DNA of 49,869 bases from Candidatus Rokuibacteriota bacterium (GTDB lineage: Bacteria; Methylomirabilota; Methylomirabilia; Rokubacteriales; CSP1-6): positions 1 to 49,869 of the forward strand of contig JACPSW010000021.1 in NCBI GenBank assembly GCA_016193045.1, read 5' to 3'. The notes beneath the pieces were generated by a model. The model was not told where the DNA came from and searched no databases. It saw only the letters and a list, made by a program, of their open reading frames with translations. A program made the translations under genes and the position numbers. Below are positions 35,949 through 43,352 of this stretch, one piece after another. Every line of letters begins with the position of its first letter. Within the stretch, counting starts at the first letter, position 1.

Positions 35949-35981
35949 GGCAGGAGGCTCCCGATGACGGAGCCTCCTGCC
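35949..35981 (+). promoter_or_regulatory. Intercistronic 13-bp hairpin after the solute-binding gene
   Basis: GGCAGGAGGCTCC (35949-35961) and GGAGCCTCCTGCC (35969-35981) form a perfect 13-bp stem with a 7-nt loop between the binding-protein stop and the ATPase ATG at 35996. A smaller GCCGCT/AGCGGC stem precedes it (35922-35939). There is no U-run. The position fits an attenuator or 3'-stabilising hairpin that keeps binding-protein mRNA more abundant than the transporter mRNA. Confidence 0.7.
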
Positions 35982-35995
35982 ATGTTGAAACGACG

Positions 35996-37027
35996 ATGTC
36001 CATAGTCGAAACGAGAAGCGTGCGGAAGCACTTCGGCGACGTTCACGCGGTGGACGGTGTGGATCTCACGACCAAGGAGGGCGAATTTCTCGTCCTGCTC
36101 GGCCCGTCGGGGTGCGGCAAGACCACCCTCCTCCGGATGATCGCCGGGCTCGAGGATCCGACGGGGGGGGAGATCCTGATCGGCGGCCAGGTGGTCAACG
36201 ATCTGCCGCCGCGGGCGCGGAAGATCGCGATGGTCTTCCAGAGCTACGCCCTCTACCCCCACATGCGGGTCTTCGACAACATCGCCTTCCCCCTCCGGGC
36301 CCAGGGCATGCCCAGGGCCGAGATCCCCCACAAGGTGGAGTGGGCCGCGGGGCTCTTCGGGATCGAGAAGCTCCTGCACCGGAAGCCGCGCGAGCTGTCG
36401 GGCGGCGAGCGCCAGCGCGTCGCCCTCGCCCGGGCCGTCGTGCGCGAGCCGGCCGTCTTCCTGCTCGACGAGCCGCTCTCGAACCTGGACGCCAAGCTCC
36501 GCGCCTCCGCGCGCGACGAGCTCCAGCAGTTCCAGCGCCGGATCGGGACCACCACGATCTACGTGACCCACGACCAGGTGGAAGCCATGGGCCTGGGGGA
36601 CCGCATCGCCGTCATGCAGGGGGGCAAGGTGCGGCAGATCGGGACGCCGCAAGAAGTCTACGACGAGCCGGCCGACACGTTCGTGGCCGGCTTCCTCGGC
36701 TCCCCCCCGATGAACATGGTGGAGGCGCCCGACTGCCTCGTGGGGTTCCGCCCCGAGCACTTCCTGCCGAAGGAGGCTCACGAGAGCCGGGACGGACTCG
36801 TGACGCTCCGCTTCCACATCACGCGCATCGAGTATCTCGGCGCCGACCGCCTGCTCTACGGCGCGCTCGAGGGGAAGTTCCCCGACACGAAGGTCATCTC
36901 CAAGCTCGCCTCCACGGTGACCGCGCCGGTCCAGCCCGGGAAGACCCAGGACTTCGCGATCCGGGAGAAGGACCTCCGGTTCTTCGACCGTCAGACCGGC
37001 CTCCGGACCCGGGCGCGGCCGGTCTGA
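35996..37027 (+). CDS. ABC transporter ATP-binding protein (MalK/UgpC type)
   Basis: This 343-residue nucleotide-binding subunit has Walker A GPSGCGKTT (36-44), the Q-loop MVFQSYALYPHM, signature LSGGERQRVALARA, Walker B AVFLLDEPLSNLDAKLR and the switch His in VTHDQVEAM. A C-terminal TOBE-type regulatory domain (about 235-335, FRPEHFLPKEAHESRDG) is present, as in sugar and glycerol-3-phosphate importers. It powers the transporter formed with the two permeases that follow. Confidence 0.94.
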   Translation: MSIVETRSVRKHFGDVHAVDGVDLTTKEGEFLVLLGPSGCGKTTLLRMIAGLEDPTGGEILIGGQVVNDLPPRARKIAMVFQSYALYPHMRVFDNIAFPLRAQGMPRAEIPHKVEWAAGLFGIEKLLHRKPRELSGGERQRVALARAVVREPAVFLLDEPLSNLDAKLRASARDELQQFQRRIGTTTIYVTHDQVEAMGLGDRIAVMQGGKVRQIGTPQEVYDEPADTFVAGFLGSPPMNMVEAPDCLVGFRPEHFLPKEAHESRDGLVTLRFHITRIEYLGADRLLYGALEGKFPDTKVISKLASTVTAPVQPGKTQDFAIREKDLRFFDRQTGLRTRARPV

Positions 37028-37035
37028 GGCGGACG

Positions 37036-37974
37036 ATGGCGACCCTCGGGGAAGACCTCCGCGCGCCGGCTGCGGGCCGCCGGTTCGGGTTCGTCCTGGA
37101 CCGGCCGGAGTGGCTCGGGCCGCTGATGATCGCCCCCGCCGTCCTGTACATCGTGGCGATCGTCGGGCTGCCGTTCCTGCTGGCCCTCTACTACAGCGTC
37201 AGCGACATCAGCATGGGGAGGCGGACGCTGGGCTTCGTGGGGCTGAGGAACTTCATCAGCGTGGTCCCGACGCCAAAGTTTCAGACCTCCCTCCAGAACA
37301 CCTTCGTCTTCGCCATCGTCTCCCAGGTGCTGGTGATCATCCTCGCGAACATCCTCGCCCTGGCGCTGCTCAAGGATTTCCGCGGGAAGTGGCTGGTCCG
37401 GCTCCTGATCCTGCTCCCCTGGGTGGCGCCGATCTCGCTCGGGACGATCGGCTGGCTCTGGATCCTGGACTCCATCTACAGCGTGATCAACTGGACCCTG
37501 GAGGCCGTCGGGCTCATCACCGCGGACGGCTGGCCCATGTACCTCGGCAAGCCCTACCTGGCGATGGGGTCCGTGATCACGGTCCACGTCTGGCGGCTCC
37601 TGCCGCTCGCCACGGTGATCATCCTGGCCGGCCTCACCTCCATCCCCAAGGACATCCACGACGCCGCCCAGGTGGACGGGGCCAGCTTCTGGCGGCACCA
37701 GTTCCAGATCACGGTGCCGCTCATCCGCCCGATCCTCCTGGTGGCGCTCCTCTTCGGCCTCGTCTTCGCCTTCACCGACATGGTCGTGATCTTCGTCCTG
37801 ACGCGCGGCGGCCCGTACGACACGACCCAGGTCCTGGCGAGCCTGGCGTTCTTCACGGGCATCCAGGGCGGCGACCTGGCCGAGGGCGCGGCCATCGCCA
37901 TCTTCCTGTTCCCGCTGCTCCTGGCCGTGGCGATCGTCTTCCTCCGGATCGCCCGGCGGGCCGAGGTGACCTGA
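37036..37974 (+). CDS. ABC sugar-type permease (MalF/UgpA type)
   Basis: This 312-residue inner-membrane permease has six predicted membrane helices. The first follows LDRPEWLGPLMIAPAVLYIVA. The EAA loop that docks on the ATPase is DAAQVDGASFWRHQFQITVP. The C-terminal TRGGPYDTTQVLASLAFF block is typical of the MalF/UgpA group. The ATG at 37036 follows GAGGCGGAC, 8 nt after the ATPase stop. A longer open frame in the same phase overlaps the ATPase gene and is a shadow. Confidence 0.92.
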   Translation: MATLGEDLRAPAAGRRFGFVLDRPEWLGPLMIAPAVLYIVAIVGLPFLLALYYSVSDISMGRRTLGFVGLRNFISVVPTPKFQTSLQNTFVFAIVSQVLVIILANILALALLKDFRGKWLVRLLILLPWVAPISLGTIGWLWILDSIYSVINWTLEAVGLITADGWPMYLGKPYLAMGSVITVHVWRLLPLATVIILAGLTSIPKDIHDAAQVDGASFWRHQFQITVPLIRPILLVALLFGLVFAFTDMVVIFVLTRGGPYDTTQVLASLAFFTGIQGGDLAEGAAIAIFLFPLLLAVAIVFLRIARRAEVT

Positions 37975-37975
37975 G

Positions 37976-38824
37976 ATGGCCGCCGGGACCGCGCGGCGCT
38001 GGGGGCTCACCCTCGGCCACTTTGGCGTGGTGGGGCTGTTCACGCTCTTCACGGCCTTCCCCTTCTACTGGATGCTCGTCACCACGTTCAAGCGGACCAG
38101 CGACCTGCTGAAGCGGGGGAACAACCCGTTCGTCTACAACGAGGCGCCGACGCTGGAGAACCTCCGCGTCCTCTTCCAGGAGACGTTCTACGTGAAGTGG
38201 CTGGTCAACACGGCGCTGGTCGGGGTGGCGGTCGTGGTCATCACCCTGATCCTCGCGATCCCGGCGGGCTACGCGCTGGCTCGGCTCACGGGGCGGTGGG
38301 GGGAGCAACTCGGGATCGGGATCTTTCTCACCTATCTCGTGCCGCCGACGCTCCTCTTCATCCCCATGTCGCGCGTGATCGGCGACCTGGGCCTCCAGGA
38401 CTCCCTCTGGTCCCTGGTGCTCGTCTACCCCTCCTTCACGATCCCGTTCTGCACGTGGCTCCTGATGGGGTTCTTCAAGGCCATCCCGCGCGACCTGGAG
38501 GAGGCCGCCATGATCGACGGGCTGAGCCGCTTCGGCGCCTTCGTCAAGGTCGTGATCCCGATCTCGGTGGCGGGGGTCCTCACGGTGGTCATCTTCTCCT
38601 TCACGCTGGTCATGCAGGAGTTCGTCTACGCCCTGACCTTCATCTCCTCCGTCCGGCAGATGACGGTGAGCGTCGGGGTGCCGACCTTCCTGGTCCACGG
38701 CGACGTGTACTTCTGGGGCTCGCTGATGGCCGGCTCCTTCATCGCCAGTGTGCCGATCGCGATCCTCTACAACTTCTTCGTCGACCGCTTCATCGCCGGT
38801 TTCACCGTCGGCGCCATCAAGTAG
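37976..38824 (+). CDS. ABC sugar-type permease (MalG/UgpE type)
   Basis: This 282-residue second permease of the importer has six predicted helices. It begins with LTLGHFGVVGLFTLFTAFPFYWMLVTTFK and has the EAA loop DLEEAAMIDGLSRFGAFVKVVIPIS. The C-terminal DRFIAGFTVGAIK ending is characteristic of the MalG/UgpE group. The ATG lies one base after the previous stop. Confidence 0.92.
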   Translation: MAAGTARRWGLTLGHFGVVGLFTLFTAFPFYWMLVTTFKRTSDLLKRGNNPFVYNEAPTLENLRVLFQETFYVKWLVNTALVGVAVVVITLILAIPAGYALARLTGRWGEQLGIGIFLTYLVPPTLLFIPMSRVIGDLGLQDSLWSLVLVYPSFTIPFCTWLLMGFFKAIPRDLEEAAMIDGLSRFGAFVKVVIPISVAGVLTVVIFSFTLVMQEFVYALTFISSVRQMTVSVGVPTFLVHGDVYFWGSLMAGSFIASVPIAILYNFFVDRFIAGFTVGAIK

Positions 38825-38846
38825 CTGCGGCGGCCCGGGGGTTCCC

Positions 38847-39113
38847 ATGAAGACCTACGCGGTGGTGTTCCTGAGCGTGTTTCTGGCGGAGCTGGGCGAC
38901 AAGACCCAGCTGGCCACCCTGTTCTTCGCCGCGAACCCGGCGGCCGGCAAAGTTGGGGTGTTCGTCGCCGCCGCGGGGGCCCTCGTGGTCTCGAGCCTCC
39001 TGGCGGTCGCCATCGGCGGCCAGCTCGGCGCCTGGCTGCCCCCGGAGCGGTTGAAGATCCTGGGCGTGCTCGGCTTCATCGCCATGGGCCTCTGGATGCT
39101 GCTCGCCCGCTAG
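38847..39113 (+). CDS. Half-size UPF0016/TMEM165-family membrane protein
   Basis: This 88-residue protein has three predicted helices and one copy of the family motif E15-L-G-D-K-T20 (FLAELGDKTQLATLFFA). UPF0016 (GDT1/MneA) proteins export Mn2+ or exchange Ca2+ and normally carry two such modules in ~190 residues. This gene encodes only one module, and no second single-module gene is adjacent, so a homo-oligomer would be needed. It lies between the ABC importer and the aldehyde oxidoreductase, on the same strand with small gaps. Confidence 0.85.
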   Translation: MKTYAVVFLSVFLAELGDKTQLATLFFAANPAAGKVGVFVAAAGALVVSSLLAVAIGGQLGAWLPPERLKILGVLGFIAMGLWMLLAR

Positions 39114-39123
39114 GGGGGACGCG

Positions 39124-40944
39124 ATGAACGGCTACGGCGGGAAGATCCTCTTCGTGGATCTCGGCGATGGGCGGACGCGGGTCGAGCCCGTCTCGGAAGA
39201 GATGGCGCGCGCCTTCCTCGGCGGGAACGGCTTCGCCGCCCGGCTCCTCGCCCGTCACGTCGGGCGCGGGGCGGACCCCTTCGATCCGGGGAACAGGGTG
39301 GTCTTCGCCGTGGGGCCGATCACCGACACGACGGTGCCCGGCAACAGCCGGGCCTGCGTGGCAACCAAATCGCCTCTGACCGGGCTCTTCTTCGACTCGA
39401 CCTTCGGCGGCCGCTTCCCCGCCACGCAGAAGCGCACCGGCTTCGACGCCATCTGCATCACGGGGCGGGCGAGGGAGCCGGTCTATCTCAAAGTCACGGA
39501 GGCCGGGGCCCGCCTGGAGCCCGCGCGCGCCCTCTGGGGGAAGACGACGCGGGAAGCCGTGGAGGCCATCCAGGCTGCCGAGGGCGGGGACGCCGACGTG
39601 ATGGCCATCGGCCCCGCCGGCGAGCACCGCGTGCGCTTCGCCTCGATGGCGCACTACTGGAAGAACCGCGAGGGGATCTCCGGGCGCGGCGGCATCGGCG
39701 CCGTCCTGGGCTCGAAGCACCTCAAGGCCGTCGTGGTCGCGGGGACACGAAAGACGGAGGTCGCCGATCCCGCGCGGCTCAAGGCCCTCGTGGACGAGAC
39801 GCGCGAGCCTCTCAAGAAGGGCACCCAGGCCCTCTCCACTTTCGGCACGCCGTTTCTCGTCCAGCCGATCAACACCCTCGGCGGGCTCGGCGCCTACAAC
39901 ATCAAGAGCGAGGTGTACGCGGAGGCGCGGGCCATCTCGGGCGAGGAGATGAAGGCCCACTACCACGACAAGGACACCACCTGCCTCAAGTGCCCCGTGG
40001 CCTGTGGCAAGCAGTACGCCATCGGGGAGGGCGAGTTCGCCGGGCTCAGGGCCAAGATGCCCGAGTACGAGACGATCTTTGCCCTCGGATCCATGCTCGG
40101 GAACTCCCACGCGGCCTCGGTCGTCAAGGCCAACGACCTCTGCGACCTCCTGGGGATGGACACGATCAGCCTCGGCGTGACGCTCGCCTTCGTGGCCGAG
40201 GCCCTCGAGCGCGGCTGGCTCGACCCGAAGGAGGTCGGCCTTCCCTTCGGCTGGGGTGACTGGCGGGGGATGCTGGCTCTCGTCGAGCAGACCGCCTACC
40301 GCCGGGGCTTCGGTGATCGGCTGGCGGAGGGCTCCTGGCGACTGGCCGAGGCCCTCGGACCGGAGGCCCTCAAGACCGTGTACGCTGTGAAGCGGCTCGA
40401 ACTCCCCGCCCATTCGGCGCGGGCGCTCAAGGGCATGTCAATCGGTTACGCCACCGCCACGCGCGGCGGGAGCCACCACGACACCCGCCCCACGCCCCAG
40501 TACGCCCAGGGCTTCGATCGGCGCGGCGTCGAAGGGAAGCCCGAGTTCGCGGTGAGGAGCCAGCACTTCACCGCCGTGGATGACTCCCTCGTGGTCTGCC
40601 GCTTCACCTCCGAGCGCGGCTTCGGCCTCTTCCTGGGCGAGCCCTACGCCCGGATGGTGTCAGCGGTCACCGGCTGGGACGTCTCGGTGGAGGAGCTGGA
40701 GCGGATCGGCGAGCGGGTGGTGAACCAGGAGCGGCTGTTCAACGTGCGCGAGGGCGTGAGCCGAAAGGACGACGTCCTGCCCTGGCGGGTCATGCACGAG
40801 CCGATTCCCGAGGGGGCGTCGGCGGGGATGCACTGCCCACCGGCGGAGCTCGACGGGATGCTCGACGAGTACTACCGCCTTCGCGGCTGGGATGCCCAGG
40901 GTGTTCCCACGCCCGAGCGCCTCGCCGCCCTCGGCTTGCCTTAG
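39124..40944 (+). CDS. Aldehyde ferredoxin oxidoreductase family protein (AOR)
   Basis: This 606-residue tungsten- or molybdenum-bis-pterin enzyme oxidises aldehydes or related substrates with ferredoxin. The N-terminal domain begins GYGGKILFVDLGDG and contains GPITDTTVPGNSRACVATKSPLTG. Pterin-binding regions include SGRGGIGAVLGSKHLKAVVV and YATATRGGSHHD. The [4Fe-4S] ligands are C287, C290 and C294 (CLKCPVACGK) with C492 (SLVVCRF). No ferredoxin or cofactor gene is adjacent. Its operon partners, an ABC importer and UPF0016 protein, suggest use of an imported substrate, but that link is inference. Confidence 0.93.
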   Translation: MNGYGGKILFVDLGDGRTRVEPVSEEMARAFLGGNGFAARLLARHVGRGADPFDPGNRVVFAVGPITDTTVPGNSRACVATKSPLTGLFFDSTFGGRFPATQKRTGFDAICITGRAREPVYLKVTEAGARLEPARALWGKTTREAVEAIQAAEGGDADVMAIGPAGEHRVRFASMAHYWKNREGISGRGGIGAVLGSKHLKAVVVAGTRKTEVADPARLKALVDETREPLKKGTQALSTFGTPFLVQPINTLGGLGAYNIKSEVYAEARAISGEEMKAHYHDKDTTCLKCPVACGKQYAIGEGEFAGLRAKMPEYETIFALGSMLGNSHAASVVKANDLCDLLGMDTISLGVTLAFVAEALERGWLDPKEVGLPFGWGDWRGMLALVEQTAYRRGFGDRLAEGSWRLAEALGPEALKTVYAVKRLELPAHSARALKGMSIGYATATRGGSHHDTRPTPQYAQGFDRRGVEGKPEFAVRSQHFTAVDDSLVVCRFTSERGFGLFLGEPYARMVSAVTGWDVSVEELERIGERVVNQERLFNVREGVSRKDDVLPWRVMHEPIPEGASAGMHCPPAELDGMLDEYYRLRGWDAQGVPTPERLAALGLP

Positions 40945-41026
40945 CGGGGCAAACCCTGCGCTCAGTTGACGGGGACGCCTGGGGGAGATCAGGTAAACGG
41001 CGGTCGAGCAGTCAGGGTGATGTGTT

Positions 41027-41032
41027 TATAAT
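41027..41032 (+). promoter_or_regulatory. -10 box upstream of the nucleotidyltransferase pair
   Basis: A perfect TATAAT lies in the gap after the AOR gene, about 120 nt before the chosen ATG at 41153. No convincing -35 is seen at 17 nt. It marks the start of a separate, less GC-rich transcription unit. Confidence 0.45.
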
Positions 41033-41152
41033 CATCCTGGCGTCACGATCCGGATGGGTCCAAGATCAGGGTCAGCTCGGAGAATAGCTGGCCCATGGGC
41101 CGGCGTCGGGTTTCAGTGGTTGAGGGAGAAACCATGCTCACATGGCCGGACG

Positions 41153-41662
41153 ATGAAAGAAGTTGCCGAACTGCTTGAGGGGATGAAAACCGCCGGTGTG
41201 ATTCGCGACTACGCCGTGTTTGGCGCCATCGCCCAGATGCGCTACACCGAACCGATGGCGACTTTGGACGCGGACATCCTGGTCATGCCCATCCAGGATT
41301 CGGGTCTGGACGCTCTGTCCCCGATCTACCGCTACTGCGAGGCCCGCGGATACTTACCGCAGGGCGAGGCCATACGGGTGGGCGACTGGCCTGTCCAATT
41401 TGTCCCCGTTTTCAGCCCGCTCACCGAGGAGGCCGTCCGACAGGCGGAGACAGGCGAAATCGAAGGGGTCCCGTTGCGCGTGGTGTCTGCTGCGCATTTG
41501 GCCGCGATCGCTCTGAGCGTCGGGCGCCCCAAGGATCACTTGCGCATTCTCTCAATGCTCGACGCAGGATCGGTGCGAGCCGAGACGATTGAGGCGCTCG
41601 CGGCGCGCCATGGTCTCTCCGATCGCTGGAGCGCATTCAGGCGGAGATATTTGGATGAGTGA
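41153..41662 (+). CDS. Nucleotidyltransferase-like protein (AbiEii/MNT-related)
   Basis: This 169-residue protein has a minimal nucleotidyltransferase core: VFGAIAQMRYTEPMATLDADILV, where D39-A-D41 would bind metal. A later SAAHLAAIALSVGRPKDHLRILSML carries the KD motif common in AbiEii-type proteins. The C-terminus is basic (WSAFRRRYLDE). It overlaps a small helical protein by 8 nt. The pair resembles type IV or MNT-like toxin-antitoxin organisation, with the enzyme first. The ATG at 41153 was chosen because the 33 residues before it in frame look non-coding. Activity is inferred. Confidence 0.75.
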   Translation: MKEVAELLEGMKTAGVIRDYAVFGAIAQMRYTEPMATLDADILVMPIQDSGLDALSPIYRYCEARGYLPQGEAIRVGDWPVQFVPVFSPLTEEAVRQAETGEIEGVPLRVVSAAHLAAIALSVGRPKDHLRILSMLDAGSVRAETIEALAARHGLSDRWSAFRRRYLDE

Positions 41663-41849
41663 ACTCACGGATTTGTTGGAGCGTCAGGAGCGGTGGCAGC
41701 GGTCCCGGGCGCAATTGACATGGTCCGAGAAATTACGTCTGGCCGAAGTGCTTCGGGATGCCGCGCTGGCCATCGGTCGTGATCGGAAAGAGCCGGGCAG
41801 ATTGCCAACGACCGCAAATAGTCAATCCCGCGGCTCAACAGGGCGCTGA
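41655..41849 (+). CDS. Small helical partner protein of the nucleotidyltransferase
   Basis: This 64-residue protein begins MSELTDLLERQERWQRSRAQ and continues LTWSEKLRLAEVLRDAALAIGRDRK, a two-helix charged segment. Its ATG overlaps the stop of the nucleotidyltransferase gene by 8 nt, so it is co-translated. Small companions of this type accompany such nucleotidyltransferases in many genomes; a role as antitoxin or adaptor is inference. The tail after residue 48 is low in recognisable structure. Confidence 0.65.
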   Translation: MSELTDLLERQERWQRSRAQLTWSEKLRLAEVLRDAALAIGRDRKEPGRLPTTANSQSRGSTGR

Positions 41850-41879
41850 GCCCGGGCCGGCGCGGGAGGCGGATCTCGC

Positions 41880-41989
41880 GCCGTTCGAGGCGCCAGTGGC
41901 GGGAATGCGTGTACGAGGGGCTGGAGAAGTACCTGATCCCCAACACCCTCACCCCGGAGGAGTACCGCAAGGCGAGGACCGCGAGATGA
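41880..41989 (+). pseudogene. Possible C-terminal remnant of a lost gene
   Basis: Between the small protein gene and the tRNA, frame 2 reads RECVYEGLEKYLIPNTLTPEEYRKARTAR and stops at 41989. The fragment is acidic/basic helical and looks like a genuine protein end, but upstream the frame is Arg-rich nonsense without a start. The source family was not recognised. The rest of 41850-42074 shows only the tRNA promoter. Confidence 0.3.
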
Positions 41990-42036
41990 CCGAGCGCGCG
42001 GCATAACACCGCTCGGCCGCTGACGTATTGGGCATG

Positions 42037-42065
42037 TTGACGCCCGTCACGGAACCCCGTAAGAT
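42037..42065 (+). promoter_or_regulatory. tRNA-Val promoter
   Basis: TTGACG (42037-42042) and TAAGAT (42060-42065) are 17 nt apart. Transcription would begin near 42072, just before the tRNA. This is a textbook arrangement for a stable-RNA gene. Confidence 0.75.
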
Positions 42066-42074
42066 TGCTTGCGC

Positions 42075-42150
42075 GGGCGGATAGCTCAGCTGGGAGAGCG
42101 CAGCCCTTACAAGGCTGAGGTCAGAGGTTCGATCCCTCTTCCGCCCACCA
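42075..42150 (+). tRNA. tRNA-Val (anticodon TAC)
   Basis: The acceptor stem GGGCGGA (42075-42081) pairs with TCCGCCC (42140-42146), and the ACCA end is encoded. The D arm is AGCTCAGCTGGGAGAGC. The anticodon stem CAGCC/GGCTG has loop CTTACAA with anticodon TAC at 42108-42110. The T arm is AGAGG-TTCGATC-CCTCT. All stems are complete. It reads GUA and related valine codons. Confidence 0.97.
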
Positions 42151-42155
42151 ATAAA

Positions 42156-42184
42156 AAACGCGGGCGTCATCGCTGCCCGCGTTT
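42156..42184. terminator. Rho-independent terminator between tRNA-Val and the DUF302 gene
   Basis: AAACGCGGGC (42156-42165) pairs with GCCCGCGTTT (42175-42184) around a 9-nt loop. An A-run precedes and T-rich sequence follows, so it can terminate both the tRNA on the plus strand and the convergent DUF302 gene on the minus strand. Confidence 0.85.
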
Positions 42185-42210
42185 CGCATTTCTAGGCAAG
42201 CCGACACCAA

Positions 42211-42699
42211 TCATCGGACGGCCAATGCCTGGGCGACGATCTTCTCGAAAATCGGATCGAGCTCGGCGGCTACTTTTCCCACCTCGGGCTGGGCATAGGG
42301 CCTGAAGATGGCCGAGGGCTTGATATACTCCAGCGTGGCGGTCCCGTCGGAGTTCTCGTGGAGATAGAGGCGGATCGGCGCCTCGAACCCGGCCTCCCGG
42401 GCGGCGCTGATAATTCGTACGGCAAAATCGTTTCGAAACACCATGAACACCTGGTTTCCGGCGAGCTTCACGCCCCGAGCGGCCGCGCCCCTCTGGGCGT
42501 TCGCGTGGCAGACCAGGCCCATGTGCTGATCGGCGATGGCTTTCTCCAGAGCCTCGGCCACCTTGGCGAACGGAGCCTTTGAGGTTAACGTGATTCGTCC
42601 GTCTTGAGCGATTCCAGGCGCTGCGGGAACGACCAGAGCAGCGGCGGCGAGAACCAGGGAAACAGCCAGTCTGTGCGTGCCCCTCAGATGGAGCTTCAT
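42211..42699 (-). CDS. Secreted DUF302 domain protein
   Basis: This 162-residue exported protein has a signal peptide (1-32, ending PGIAQ) and a DUF302 domain (TSKAPFAKVAEALEKAIADQHMGLVCHANAQRGAAARG ... VFRNDFAVRIISAAREAGFEAPIRLYLHEN). DUF302 proteins are small periplasmic or cytosolic dimers of unknown function, often beside redox or metal genes, as here. GGGGAGG is 5 nt before the ATG. A TTGAAT/ATAAAA-like promoter lies between this gene and the divergent SRPBCC gene. Confidence 0.85.
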   Translation of the reverse strand: MKLHLRGTHRLAVSLVLAAAALVVPAAPGIAQDGRITLTSKAPFAKVAEALEKAIADQHMGLVCHANAQRGAAARGVKLAGNQVFMVFRNDFAVRIISAAREAGFEAPIRLYLHENSDGTATLEYIKPSAIFRPYAQPEVGKVAAELDPIFEKIVAQALAVR

Positions 42700-42796
42700 G
42701 TCGTCCTCCCCGCTGTGGCGGAATATCCCGCGCCTTCGAAGGGTTTTATGTATTGGTTATGCTCAGATTCAACCGGCAGACACGACCACTTCTGAC

Positions 42797-43324
42797 ATGT
42801 GGGTGATCCCGATTCGGATGGAGGCGGTGGAGATCCACATCCACGCCGACCGCCGCCTCGCGTTTCAGGTGCTGACCGCGTTTGGCACCGCACAGCCAGA
42901 CGGTAGCTCCTCCAGGGTGCTGCGGGATGAGGGCCAGCGGAAGCTCGTCGAGTTCCACGCCCTCATCCCCACCGCGGCAGGAGGGAAAAAGATCTATCGG
43001 ACGGTCGAATGGGTGACCCTTCACGAGCCCGAGGCCATCGACTTCGAAGGCGTTGAGGGCCCCCTCGACCTCCTGCGGGACCGGTTCGTCCTGGACGATG
43101 TGGCCGGCTGCACCCGCTTTCGCTACGAGAGCACGTTCGGCTTGAAGGGGTGGATCGTCGGCTGGCTGGCCGCACGATCCCGCGTGAAGCCGCTCCTCGG
43201 CCGCTTCATGCGCGAGCACGCCCGTCAGCTGAAAGCGACCATCGAAGAGCGGGCGAAGCGGAGCCGCCTCTTCCCGTACCGCCCGTGTGGGATCGGCACG
43301 GATCAAAACGGCCAGTTCGAATGA
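42797..43324 (+). CDS. SRPBCC-fold protein
   Basis: This 175-residue protein begins MWVIPIRMEAVEIHIHADRRLAFQVLTAFG and has the START/polyketide-cyclase-like pattern of an N-terminal strand, two helices, VEFHALIP, YRTVEWVTLHEPEAIDFEGVEGPLDLL and FRYESTFGLKGWIVGWLAARSRVKPLL before a long C-terminal helix. Such proteins bind hydrophobic ligands; none is evident here. The ATG at 42797 is used, but the ATG at 42818 is also possible since neither has a clear ribosome-binding site. The in-frame extension upstream overlaps the divergent promoter. Confidence 0.7.
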   Translation: MWVIPIRMEAVEIHIHADRRLAFQVLTAFGTAQPDGSSSRVLRDEGQRKLVEFHALIPTAAGGKKIYRTVEWVTLHEPEAIDFEGVEGPLDLLRDRFVLDDVAGCTRFRYESTFGLKGWIVGWLAARSRVKPLLGRFMREHARQLKATIEERAKRSRLFPYRPCGIGTDQNGQFE

Positions 43325-43352
43325 ATTCGGCGTGTCCGTCCTTCCTGCCCGT

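Noticed and set aside
39124-40944. Selenocysteine in the aldehyde oxidoreductase
   Set aside because: All four cluster cysteines are encoded as Cys and no in-frame TGA occurs.
41665-42009. Minus-strand 114-residue open frame near the tRNA
   Set aside because: It lacks a ribosome-binding site and recognisable motifs and overlaps the plus-strand small gene and the remnant.
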